From Halocaridina rubra (Eukaryota; Arthropoda; Malacostraca; Decapoda; Atyidae): a DNA stretch of 64,000 nucleotides. A program made the translations under genes and the position numbers. Within the stretch, counting starts at the first letter, position 1. The number at the start of each line of letters is the position of its first letter. Location: positions 12,501-76,500 of the forward strand of contig JAXCGZ010003870.1 of NCBI GenBank assembly GCA_037179515.1, read 5' to 3'. Under the pieces are notes generated by a model. The model was not told where the DNA came from. It saw only the letters and a program-made list of their open reading frames with translations, and ran no database searches. Below, in pieces: positions 27,165 through 35,700 of the stretch.

Positions 27165-28020
27165 GAGGAGGAAAGAAACTAGGAATTCCCTCCTTACCTG
27201 AATTGATATCAATTCCATAAACTAAATAAAAGAAGAGTTAGTAATGTGCTAAGTAGGAAGCAGACCTTGCTTCCTTTGCTCATTATTTCTGTGAGAGGTG
27301 TCAGTCATAAAATAACAAATTTAAAAAAGAAACTTTTAGGAGAAGGCTTTGAAACCTACAAATAGCAGATGAATAGAAAGTTTTCTGTTTTAATATAGCC
27401 TTGAATTTCCAGATTTTACACCGGAGATTCGTAATATTACCGATGAACAGAATCTCATGGAGTTTGAAGATACATTGAGCCTTTCTTCACATAGTCTCAA
27501 AGGCAAGGCAACCCCTCAAAAAGGGCCAGTGAAGAAGAAAGGCAAACTAGTCAAAGAAGATAAAGGATCTCCTGATCTTTTCGGTTTTGTAAACAAGGAA
27601 ATGGAAAAACTACAAGTTAAAGGATTAGGTTCCCCCCCAAAACGATTGAGTAGGTCAAGAACAAATACTCCTTCTCCAGTAGACGTTACGAAGAAGTCAA
27701 AATACAGTACAAGAACCAAACGAGCATCGTCGAGGAACAACTCCGAATCAAACGATGAGAGCTTGTCTTCCATGAACAAGCACTCGAAAAGTAATAGTTC
27801 TGAATCATCTCAGAAAGATTCACAGGAGGGAGGATCTGGAGGAAGGGGAGGAGGGTCAAAGGCAGGGAGAGGGCTTGGCCGCACTCCTTCAAAAGAGAGG
27901 AAGTCTCCTTCTCGGGTAACAAGGAGCCAAAGCCCAGCTGTTTCTAATCTAAGGGGGACTCAACGAAGGAGAAAGGAAGCTTGGTCAGACAAATCGAATT
28001 CTGGTTCTCAAGAATATTAA
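14317..28020 (+). CDS. ABRAXAS2: Abraxas-family BRISC/BRCA1-A scaffold protein (seven coding exons, 460 aa)
   Basis: The joined exons are 14317-14406, 17656-17746, 23581-23684, 24448-24641, 25086-25214, 26206-26372 and 27413-28020: 1383 nt, all with GT/AG borders and matching phases. Abraxas proteins are catalytically dead MPN scaffolds that pair with the BRCC36 K63-deubiquitinase, in nuclear BRCA1-A or cytoplasmic BRISC. The MPN-like part (about 1-202) carries EGFLLG, ISDSQI, the PC-to-FYSGAGEL segment and HVIGWYRSR followed by a TREILLHQQL-type helix; no JAMM HxH motif is seen, as expected. VIGWYR and ISDSQI favour ABRAXAS2 over ABRAXAS1. A coiled-coil-like segment follows (about 215-250). 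The tail (260-460) is Ser/Lys/Arg-rich with SP sites. It ends SGSQEY, so the C-terminal SPxF BRCT-binding motif of ABRAXAS1 is missing. Human paralogues are 409 and 415 aa. The family is firm; the paralogue is inferred. Confidence 0.85.
14413..14945 (-). repeat. SINE-A copy, antisense, split by a fold-back insertion
   Basis: The body (CCTAATTAGTCCCCGTCTAT, then ATGCCCATCCTAACGCCCC) runs to 14547. The head resumes after 14909 (CCCGCTGAGCCTCTGCGGCC). The element at 14556-14901 lies between them. Confidence 0.7.
14556..14901. mobile_element. 346-bp fold-back MITE with 8-bp target duplication
   Basis: Termini GGTAAAGGTCCAGTA (14556-14570) and TACTGGACCTTTACC (14887-14901) are perfect inverted repeats. 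The inversion continues, with mismatches, for about 130 bp per arm, including TAATTCTACCCTCCTCAATA against its complement and the AGCTAGG-TTAGGTTAGG block. Target duplication GCGCTCTC sits at 14548-14555 and 14902-14909. The loop has an extra near-copy of the terminus (GGTATAGGTCCAGTATAACT). The 8-bp duplication suggests hAT-like mobilisation. Confidence 0.8.
15130..15452. mobile_element. Tigger-type MITE with transposase start relic
   Basis: Ends CAGGGGGTCCTC and GAGGACCCCCTG are perfect 12-bp inverted repeats flanked by TA on both sides. Inside, at about 15232, ATGCCTCCCAAGCGTAAATC encodes MPPKRKS, the usual first residues of Tigger transposases, and is soon broken by a stop. It is an internally deleted Tigger. 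Confidence 0.8.
15595..15670 (-). repeat. SINE-B 3' fragment, antisense
   Basis: AGTGTGACACCAGAACAGGC followed by GAAACTGCCCTCATC matches the end of the longer copies at 26.8 and 43.8 kb. The downstream plus-strand frame 15605-15793 is not a gene. Confidence 0.55.
15870..16380. repeat. Tandem repeat, three units of about 165 bp
   Basis: The block GGGGATGAACTTTCTTAACT, then AACATACCCAAC, recurs near 15970, 16130 and 16285. Each is followed by TAAATTT-like text and GTGTGAAATAAAA-like text. A related single segment lies at 9860-10030. Confidence 0.65.
16400..17080. other. Abraxas intron 1, no recognised feature
   Basis: AT-rich DNA. I see no exon or clear repeat family here. Confidence 0.4.
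17085..17165 (-). repeat. Repeat C fragment, antisense
   Basis: AAAGGGGTGGCCGAGTCAAA, then CACACACATTCACTA, is the reverse complement of the Repeat C core. Confidence 0.55.
17500..17630. mobile_element. Short element with TTAGG/CCTAA palindromic core (second copy)
   Basis: ATATGCCATCTACCTCACTA at the left and AATAGACTGCAG at the right resemble the 8461 element. The core has CCTAATCTAACCTAACTTAA against GGTTAGGTTAAGG. It ends about 25 bp before Abraxas exon 2. Confidence 0.45.
17656..17746 (+). CDS. ABRAXAS2: Abraxas exon 2
   Basis: Acceptor TTTCATTTCAG; reads EGFLLGTIESHISEHISDSQ and on to LI. The donor is GTAGGT at 17747; this choice, rather than the GT four bases later, keeps the frame into exon 3 (split Asn codon). 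Confidence 0.85.
18456..18792 (+). repeat. 5' LTR of a Gypsy-type retrotransposon
   Basis: Matches the 3' LTR from GGATATATGAGTATTAAGTG onward, through TGAACAAGCCAGTTAGTGAA and GCAATACTATATAATTAGTC to the GTATG end. The start is set by comparison with the 3' copy (TG changed to AG). Many substitutions separate the two LTRs. Confidence 0.75.
18793..18812 (+). other. Putative primer-binding site
   Basis: TGGCGCAGTGAG directly follows the LTR end (CAACA). A TGG start complementary to a tRNA CCA end is usual. The cognate tRNA is not assigned. Confidence 0.45.
19000..20460 (+). pseudogene. Gag pseudogene with two CCHC zinc knuckles
   Basis: Broken frames read a Gag-like region (a segment near 19925-20150 includes VETQLKMVILMGVRDQDLVQ). 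The region ends in two knuckles at about 20338-20455: CTKCRCKGHWARTRC and CRSCNETGHYDGCC. The first has an unusual extra Cys. Several stops and frame changes interrupt it, so no intact protein is made. Confidence 0.7.
20640..20960 (+). pseudogene. Integrase core relic of the LTR element
   Basis: Reads FLVIADRLSDWPVVVPC, then after stops LRTDGGPLFNSGDFPTFM and YPLSNGHAEAAV, the spaced D and E motifs of a Gypsy-type integrase core (TDGG-x-F; P-x-SNG-x-AE). The first catalytic Asp region and the C-terminal part are incomplete or shifted. It follows the zinc knuckles with no RT between. Confidence 0.75.
21481..21494 (+). other. Polypurine tract
   Basis: GGGAGAGGGAGGAG lies immediately before the 3' LTR start, as expected for plus-strand priming. 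Confidence 0.7.
21495..21867 (+). repeat. 3' LTR of the Gypsy-type element
   Basis: Begins TGGATATATAAGTATTAAGT right after the polypurine tract and matches the 5' LTR to the TTGTATG region. The last 30 bases are diverged, so the end is approximate. Confidence 0.75.
21870..22810. other. Abraxas intron 2 after the LTR element
   Basis: No exon or recognised repeat seen, apart from T-rich runs. Confidence 0.4.
22812..22985 (+). repeat. Repeat C, longest copy
   Basis: CTTACCCTGTGGATGACCCA begins the unit. It continues through GCAGGGTGGTGATTGAGGAA and GAGCTAAGAGGAGTGATTG to the GACTCAGCCACCCTC region. Copies at 23822, 28960 and 60520 share this order. Confidence 0.65.
23378..23536 (-). repeat. 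SINE-A copy, antisense, just upstream of Abraxas exon 3
   Basis: TATCCCCATTCGAATGGGAG, then GGATGCCCTTCCTGATGCC, then reversed head. Its end is about 45 bp from the exon 3 acceptor. Confidence 0.75.
23581..23684 (+). CDS. ABRAXAS2: Abraxas exon 3
   Basis: A long T tract and CAG acceptor precede it. Reads VSSFLPCTMIGSFYSGAGEL and on to GYLGHSFK; donor GTATGG. It corresponds to the family's PCxxLFSFYxxSGEVxEE segment. Confidence 0.85.
23822..23985 (+). repeat. Repeat C copy in Abraxas intron 3
   Basis: CTTACTGTGTGGATGATCCA, then AGCAGGGTGGTGGTG, then TTGACTCGGCCTCCCCAC. Confidence 0.6.
24448..24641 (+). CDS. ABRAXAS2: Abraxas exon 4
   Basis: Acceptor CTATTTTAG; begins HVIGWYRSRGSCDDLYTREI, the most diagnostic stretch of the protein, followed by LLHQQLSKI and a strand-rich segment. 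Donor GTAGGT leaves phase 2. Confidence 0.9.
25086..25214 (+). CDS. ABRAXAS2: Abraxas exon 5
   Basis: Acceptor TTTTCTACAG; reads NFEGVVLQVINMGDTSTAEY, matching the family segment (R)xPLxVxNLGxxxxxxY, then NPALYTSNAVNTVLSSLE. Donor GTAAGT. Confidence 0.85.
25513..25590 (-). repeat. SINE-A fragment, antisense
   Basis: TAATAATCCCCATTCAGATG, then GCAGACAGGTTGGAGCTGGG; the head is missing. Lies in Abraxas intron 5. Confidence 0.65.
25790..26180 (-). repeat. Two Repeat C fragments, antisense
   Basis: ATAAGGGGGTGGTGGTGGAG at about 25822, and CCCCCTTGAAAGGGAAGGTG, then GCCAAGTCCAAGCA, at about 26111, both match the reversed core. The second ends about 25 bp before the Abraxas exon 6 acceptor. Confidence 0.5.
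26206..26372 (+). CDS. ABRAXAS2: Abraxas exon 6 (coiled-coil region)
   Basis: Acceptor TTCTTTGTAG; 55 codons rich in Leu, Glu and Lys (LLKRLDNLLPKFSSSEKELE and on to KVLEEVSCLRLL), the helical region that pairs with BRCC36. Donor GTAAG. Confidence 0.8.
26562..26735 (+). repeat. SINE-A copy, sense
   Basis: Head GCAGAATTGCAGTGGTAAGA, B box GCGTTCGAGCCC, body ending near CTGAATGGGAATTCA. Lies in Abraxas intron 6. Confidence 0.75.
26793..27162 (+). repeat. SINE-B full copy with long A tail
   Basis: Starts GTAGGTTGGCTCATGGCACC and runs through ACTGTCCAGGACAGTTCGAT and ATTCTTGGATATTCATTACA to GTGCCCAGGCCCGATTTGGG, then CCTGGTGTCACAGTC and about 50 A residues. It has relatives at 43757 (sense) and 62893 (antisense). 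The origin of the head is not clear. Confidence 0.75.
27413..28020 (+). CDS. ABRAXAS2: Abraxas exon 7 (basic tail and stop)
   Basis: Chosen acceptor TGAATTTCCAG at 27412 keeps phase (split Asp codon, then FTPEIRNITDEQ). The upstream AG at 27398-27399 would break the frame. Encodes a low-complexity Ser/Lys/Gly/Arg tail with runs such as GGRGGGSKAGRGLGR and several SP/TP sites. TAA at 28018. A possible poly-A signal ATTAAA is at 28111. Confidence 0.75.
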
Positions 28021-28695
28021 TTTTTCAATTACTCCTCCCAAAATGAGGCTACAGCTGTGGTGGACATGTTATGTCCATGTGGGGATTTTTTTTTTCATGT
28101 TATGGTAGATATTAAATGGAAATATGCCGAGTAAACAGTTAAGCACTACTTTTAGTTAAGGAAATTAATTGTCTCTTTTGTATATTTATTGTATTACATA
28201 GCTATTATAGCAATCAAGAGGATTCTGCCTCATCATGAACCAAAGTGATTCATAATTTTCTATTTAAAATAGAAGTTCCTGTTTCACCTTTGATCTCATT
28301 TACTCTTGGGAAAGTACGTAATCTAATCGAACCAATTTTAAATATTCTCAAAGAAGTCTTAGAAGCCTGAGCCAAGATTCTGTAATGTTTTGCTAGACAT
28401 TTTAAAGCTAAAATGTGTCCTCGTGAGTAGTATTATCAAATTGGTGTGCATATGACCCTAAGAATGTGAATATTTTTACCTTAAATTTTAGAGTGAAACA
28501 GAATGGCTCGTGTACTTTTGACAGTTAAGAGGATGGAAAATCATAAATTTATAAAGACGAAATAGATGTCCAAATTAAGGTAGGTTTAAGAAGGAGATGG
28601 ACGAATATACCAGTCTGAGGCAGGGAGAGATGATCTTATTCCAGATAATCCTCACTCCTCTTTTCTAAGTAGCTCTCTCTCAAGAAATACATATT
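28021..28695 (+). other. Abraxas 3' UTR and downstream
   Basis: A candidate poly-A signal ATTAAA lies at 28111. No gene beyond. Confidence 0.35.
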
Positions 28696-28697
28696 CA

Positions 28698-28785
28698 GGA
28701 AAGAAATTTCCCTTGTCCCTCTTTCTGCAAAGAAGTTTCCCTTGTCCCTTTTTCAGGAAAGAAGATTCCCTTGTCCCTTTTTATC
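28698..28785. repeat. Tandem repeat, three units of about 29 bp
   Basis: AAGAAATTTCCCTTGTCCCT recurs as AAGAAGTTTCCCTTGTCCCT and AAGAAGATTCCCTTGTCCCT. Confidence 0.75.
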
Positions 28786-28959
28786 ACCTCTTGCACCAAG
28801 CATGGCTTAGATCAGTTGTTAAAAATAATAATAAAAATGACAAACAGATGACTTCACGAGGGTACACCTATGCTTCCAAAATGTCCATTATTGACAGTGT
28901 TTTGCGCTGTGCCCTGGCAAGGCTGTGAGTAATATTACGCTCGTTTTTTATTCTTGCCC

Positions 28960-29128
28960 ACTTACCCTGTGGCTGCCCCAAGCAGGGTGATAGAGGGGAA
29001 TTTGGCACCCCATAATCCCCAAGAGCTAAGAGGAGTGATTGAGGTATATATGCTTTTAGTGGGTGTTTTGACTAGGCCATTTCCTTTACAAGGGGCATTG
29101 CAGCCATTGTCTATGTATAATTCTTCTC
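28960..29128 (+). repeat. Repeat C copy
   Basis: CTTACCCTGTGGCTGCCCCA, then AGCAGGGTGATAGAGG, then GAGCTAAGAGGAGTGATTG. Confidence 0.6.
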
Positions 29129-29129
29129 T

Positions 29130-30120
29130 TCAGTCTATTTCTCAGTGTTGAAATGTAAAATTATTGGCCTATCATCTTATGATGTCTATATGAGATAGCA
29201 CATGGCTGCTGGAGAAATCTGAATAGTAGTGTGAAGTGGTGTTTTTATGAGTTTTGTCTGCTGGCGTGAAAACCCAACGATATCTGGCAGAGCTGTGAAC
29301 AGTTAGGAATAGACTAATATGCCTTTGCAATACTGCGATTGTATTTTATAGTGATAAAATGTATACTATATATGCACTCATTTTCATACATATAATAGTA
29401 TAAATTTCATCACTTTATTTATTCCTCACTGTTCGTGGCTGTGGGAAAAAATTATGTGTAGGTACCAAATGTCATTGATTTTCACGTGCTGTGTAGAAAG
29501 AGCAGCAACGCTGAGTGTGATGCCAACTCCTTGTGGTGGTGGCCATACCTCAAGGACGAGGATGATGCTCTTTGCTCCTTTATCCATGAACTTAAAGGTT
29601 GCTTAGCAAGCACTCTAGCATGATGATGATTATTAAAAAAAATAATAATTTAGTTTTATTAGATAGCAGTAAATTACAATATAAAATATGGATTTGTTAG
29701 ACTAGAACATCCTGGTAAAAAATTTTGTACATATGTATATATACATACAATATTTACACACATCACTATAACATTTTTATAGTGACCTACTCTTGCTGAA
29801 AAGCCAGAAACACACACAGTATAAACAATCTTTGTACTTCAAATGTTTTCTTATGTAAAAATGGGGATGTAACAACCTACACAAGAAGGAATTCAACAGA
29901 AATATTACTACGAAAAATATTTAAACTCCTTCATGAGACAATAATACATAAAGTGATGCATCAAGTACTTTTTGGAACTTTTGCATCCGCTACTCAATGT
30001 GATAGCAATATTGACTAGTATAATATAACATACTATAACAGCAGGAAAACATGACAACAGGAAACTCTAAGATATAAACAGTCCTTAAAACACACAAAAA
30101 AAACAAATTGAAGAAAATAC
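29130..30120. other. Intergenic, convergent gene ends
   Basis: Between Abraxas (plus) and GTF3C2 (minus). No gene or clear repeat seen. TTTATT on this strand (AATAAA on the minus strand) occurs near 29412 and 29653. Confidence 0.35.
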
Positions 30121-30124
30121 CATC

Positions 30125-30290
30125 TGACTCCCAAACTCAACTGTGAGATGAACACATCCAGGACAAGATGATCTCTGCATCTCTCCCCCAAACTCATCTG
30201 TGAGATACACCCACTCCCAGCACGAGATAATCTTGCATCTCTCTCCCAATCTCATCTGAGAGATGAACCCACTCCTGGCACGATATGCCC
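30125..30290. repeat. Minisatellite, three units of about 58 bp
   Basis: AAACTCAACTGTGAGATGAA recurs as AAACTCATCTGTGAGATACA and AATCTCATCTGAGAGATGAA. Each is followed by CACTCC-type text and GATATCTGCATCTCTC-like text. Confidence 0.75.
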
Positions 30291-32734
30291 TTGTTTGTCA
30301 ACATAGTAACTGATGATAAATAAATAGTAAAAAAGGCGTTTTAAAGGCTGTTTGAGAGAACACGGAGCATTTAAGGCACATTCAAAAGTTAAATTATTCC
30401 TAAAATCTGACACTACAAGTCTACTGAGCAAACAAATCAATACTGTTCACTAGTCCATAAAAAATTCTCCATGGCAGTCAGATTGTGATACTGATCCTAA
30501 TGAACTTATTCATCCGCATAGTGTTCTTGCAAAAGGAATATCAAAACTACATTACTGTATCAATATAGAGTATATACAGGTATTTTTAACAACTCCCTCT
30601 TTCTAATATTGGTATACAGTAAATATATTTTTGTACACTACTGTACATCAATAATAACAGCGTTCTGAAAAGACGGCTTATATGCAGTGCAAATATAATT
30701 CCCGTTTAGATATAAACTGCTTTATGATTCAGCAATATTACATTGCAAAGTGTAGGATAATATTGTGAAAATTCCACTATATATTAGCAAAAGAAAGACG
30801 GGAGTCTTCATGTTTGGCTTAGTAACCTCGTATTCATCATTTAAACACCAACTAAATAAGTGGGAAGTTAAAATACCAATTGCATTACAATAAAAATAAA
30901 ATCCTCGGAAATTGGAAAATATTTTGCATATTGCTGCCAAAAGCACATATCTGGCATTGCAAAAGTACTTTCATACACTGATAAAGTGCTGTACATCATT
31001 GTAAACGTTAAATAAACTTAAAGAAAGGACATTTTCAGCTTGGCCTCTCTTAACAAGTGAGCAGATCACACTTGAAAATAATTATCAATTTAATGAAGGA
31101 TTTTCTACATCCAAACTGGTTCACTTGTTACAAAAGTTTATCAATGTCTCATCAACCCACTGGGCCACTGAATACTATAAAATCTTGAAAAGACTCTTCA
31201 GCACAAGTTTCATAACTACTGAAATGGAGGTTTTAGTTCTCAGCCACTTTGTACAATACTAATGAAGCAGAAATCTATTGCTGCTCTGCTCCAACCCCAT
31301 CCCCTAAACAACCTACAAGCAACAGTCACTACTTGGTTGGGGCTTTACAAAGCTCCAGCATCTTCTCTGTGTTCTATCAAAGTAACTTTTAGATATGGAG
31401 AAAACAATAATCTTAGTAGGTCTAAGCAATCCAAGGCCTTACAATGCCGTAATCCATTCAGCAAAGCATGCTCTTCAACTAATGATCGTTAACTGGCATA
31501 TGGACAGGACTGGCTCTGTCTGTATGAAGGAGTTACATTATTTCTACAGACTGTCATTTGTCAGTTGGTGATCATTGTTGAATTACTTTTTATCGTCTTC
31601 TAGCAAATGCACTTCGACCAAGCAATAATGCAAGGTTTCCTGGAGGTGACAAAGAAGCTCTGCTACTGGCTTTTATGGGAATAGTTGTCTGTCTCTTCAT
31701 TAAAAAAACTTCTGAAGCACGACTTAGCAGCCTGCATTTCTGTCAAGTACCTATTTAATATTGTCATGGAAACCACTCCCAAATGCACCAATATTAAGTA
31801 CTTCAGTCATAGGGTATGAAGTTCGGGGGAATGATGGGAAAGTGGGTATATCCTTCAAGAAATGGTGAAGGCTGAGAGTAAGCATCAGAGAGGATATCCA
31901 ACACTGCCCTCTTAATTTATCAACAGTGATAAGCATGGATACCAGACCATAACCAAAAATGAAATTACTGCTGAAGTTCTCCAACACAATAGGCACAGAA
32001 GACACATGGAAACTTGTATTGTATGAATCCTGTCAGCTTTGTAATGCAATTTGGCCATCATTTTCAAAATCTGGCAAACATTTTTTATTCGTCAATGACT
32101 GGGAGTTGAATTACATTGACAATAAACATCACCCACAGAAACATCAAAGGCCATACTGAATACCAACCGTGGTTTGGCTATTCAGACATGATACTGCAGG
32201 TGCCATAGGCCAGCAAAGTGCCACTGTCATTTGTGATTACTGTTTCAAACTACAAATAAGCCTAGCACCACAATATTACTTGGCTAACAACCATCTTGCC
32301 TAACAAAGGGATGCTCCCCAGTTAGAATCACTTTACTTGTCAAGAGGATTATCATAGAACACAAAACCATATTGATCACCTTGGCGTCTTGGTGACTACA
32401 CACAAAGCTATACAGAGGGAAGAATAAATGAATAAATTAAATTGTTTTTATCATCAGGAAAATTGAAATTTACAGTATTTGTACTGTACACAATATATTT
32501 CAAACTGTGTGCAATGTAAAATTTTCGTAATATTTTGATGTTTTCTGTGTTAGAAATAATTTGCACTATTGTAAACGGTATCTGACGTTTCCTACGGTAA
32601 GTATAATTATATAAGATTTTCATATTGTTAAAGGGTTTTAAAAACCTGTCAGTATTCTAACTAACAAGCCAACTGGGCAGGCTTGGGTTGGTCATCAGTC
32701 AAATAAATTATTAGACTGTATTTGTTAAAGGTTA
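30291..32734 (-). other. Probable 3' UTR/downstream of the TFIIIC gene; nothing else seen
   Basis: No coding match on either strand. Minus-strand AATAAA candidates are sparse (TTTATT near 32085), so the transcript end is not set. Confidence 0.3.
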
Positions 32735-35700
32735 TCAAATACGTTTTTTCGAAATCTTTTTTAAAACACTTTCTGAACATTCTTGGTATTCCCTGAGGGC
32801 TTTAACGTCAATAATTCTGCAAATACCCGCCTGAGTCCCCACGAATATGAGTGAGTGAGATCCTAGATTGTTATTCCAAGATACTGTATTCACAGATTTA
32901 AAAGGATAAATATCCACGGGACCAGGTTCCATACTTTTAGCTTGTCTTCTAAGTGACTTTTCTTCCTCGGGGATGTTAGCAAAGTTAGCGTAATCTTGTT
33001 CCTGAAAGACAATTCCATATTCTTGACACATTTCGTGGTACAATTTAGGCATCTCTCGATATACAGTAGAACTAGATTCGGCTTCTTCACTTCCATTTTG
33101 CTTCTGTGACGGACTTTCCTCCGTGGATGTATAATTTTTTATAGCCTCAACTACGCAATGATTTTCACCTTCGTGACTCTTAACACTCTCCATACAGACA
33201 GTTAACAGTGGTGCTTTTCTCTTTGGTGGAACTTTATCATGCTCGTAACTCTTCAAAAGTAGTTGTTGCACTGTCACAATAACCTCGCCGGCAGAATCAC
33301 CTTGCACTATTGAATTTAGCCAATTGGAGCCACTTAATGCCCAAATGGGGGCATTGGAGGACAACACATTACGAGAAGAAATGTTGAAATAGCCACTGTC
33401 GCGATACAATGTACAAGTGTTTGCTAATCCAAACACATCATCAAAAGATATAAAACTACCGGGCCAATGAAGAAGGCAAACTGCATCGGTAATCAAGCCT
33501 TTACGTGCCACGCTCAATGGCATACTTGTGTTCTCTAAATCCCAGAATCTGTAGGTGCGGTCAAATCCACCTGTAATGACGTGTCTACCACCCGGAGATG
33601 GACAGAAAGCCACAGTGCAACAAACTCCATTATGAGCTAAAAAGCAATGGATAGGATACAACACCAACCCTCTCGAATCATTTACACACAAGAGGGGAGA
33701 AGAGGTGTTTAGGTCCCAAATGCATACATACCCAGCTGAAAAAGCTCCAGCCAGAAATTGATGTTCCTTGCCACAAAACCAATCAACCTTTAGACATTGG
33801 GCATCATCATCATTAACAATACTTGACCTTAAAGTCACACTTGGCTCCACTCTGTATATTTTACTATTGCCTTGCAATTCCTCAGGTGGAGACTGAGGAA
33901 TGGCAAAAATCCTAACAGTTCCATCAGAACAGGCAGCTGCTAATAAACCTAACCTCATTGAACTTGTATTTATTTTAGACTCGAAGGTACCAGAAGGACA
34001 CCAAGCAAGTCCCCAAACATTCCCAAAATTGTGTGCAATGCCAAAAAGCATCTGAGGCGGATGATCACTTTCTTCCATTGAACAAAACTCCCAAATTTGA
34101 ATCAAGCCTGGATGAGACTGAGCCTTCAACACTTGATATTCTCTATCAGGGGACAGTAACGTAGATAGAGCCAAATATTGCTTTTGTGCATTAATAGACT
34201 CATTTAAAGGTAATGGACACCAAGCACTTGCGTAAGTTGGTCCTCCACTAAAGAGGACCCAACCGCCTCTATGGAATGTTCCGTCAAATACTTCTAGCGT
34301 CTGCCAGTCTGTGAATTCAGTTCCACTTTTACTTACAAAATTGAATTTGAATTTTGGACTATGATGGGCTTTAGGTATATAGTGGCTAGCATGATCTTCA
34401 TCCAACGTAGTCCAGTCATCAACAAGTACTTTAAAGTCAGGAAAGAGAAGATTTGAATAATTTTCGAGTATATAATTCAAAGTCCAATGAAATGCTGGTT
34501 CAAATGGTTTTAGCTGAGATGAGACCTGTCTGAAGTTATTTTTTTTTATAGTTTCAAATGTTTCAGGATCTGCACCCGATGTATCACTCTCGCTGTCTTC
34601 AGGCGGCACAAGACTATCTTCGTGCTTCTCGATGATATGAGCTCTTATATCTGCACATGTCTTGCAAGTGTATTTACACAGTTTGCACTTATAGTTTCGT
34701 GTGATGTTGTTGAAACGACACTTAAAGAAATGAGCAGAGCCGCTCTTTACACTTTTAATTACGTACGTGCAATCTGTATTGGGACAATACGCAATGCCTT
34801 TTAACCTAATGTCATTGTCCCAATTTTTTATAATATGTAAGGGTATATGAATTTTTGTTCTGGTGTACAGCTTTTTGTCTTCAAAATCTTGATCAGAATG
34901 AGTACCATCATCCTTTTCCTTATCTATGACATCCGATGAGTTTGATTTCCAAGCATCAAAGATAGCAGTGCAATTTTTGGCAGCTTTACGCTGTGGGCGT
35001 GGAACTTCTACAGTTGATTCCACCAAACTTTTTCCGGGCTTTGGACTGTGCCATTTCTTAACATGATACTCTATGGATCGCAGAGGAAATAGCTTACCAC
35101 ACGTTTTGCACTGCTCCTGAGCATCTCCCACAGTTATAGCACAATACCTATTGCAATGAATTATGTATCCACCCATAGATTTAAACACTTTATTACAGTT
35201 TTCACATTTTAGTCTTTTCACAAGCCTCATTGTCTTTGTTAAGATTTTTCTCCTCTCCAACTCCAAGAATTCCTGACTATCGCCACTTGGTCTTGCAAGA
35301 CCGTTGTGCTCATAGCGAACGTGATATAAAAATTTCCCTTGACTTGGGAAAATGGAATCGCACTTACCGCATTTAATATCTTTATCTGGGACGATACTAA
35401 TATCTCCAGATTTGACATCACTCGAAACACTGACTACAGGTATATCTGACTTGGCATCTTTAATTATTCTCTCTCCTTTATTTTTGGGTTTTCGTCCTCT
35501 TCGTTTCTTTTCTTGGACAACACTTGGTTTTTCAAAATGCGTCTGCTCATTGTCTAAATCAGTAACATCCGGGGGTAATTCCTTTGGACAAGACATTTTT
35601 GATTTTGGAGTGCTTTTGCATACCTTACGTCCTGTGCCTCGAGATACAACATTCAAAAAGTAACTGTTTAATTTCAACTTCCTGCCACTATGCGACACAT

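Noticed and set aside
27399..27412. Upstream AG (AATATAG) as the Abraxas exon 7 acceptor
   Set aside because: It would shift the frame relative to exon 6. The AG at 27411-27412 keeps phase.
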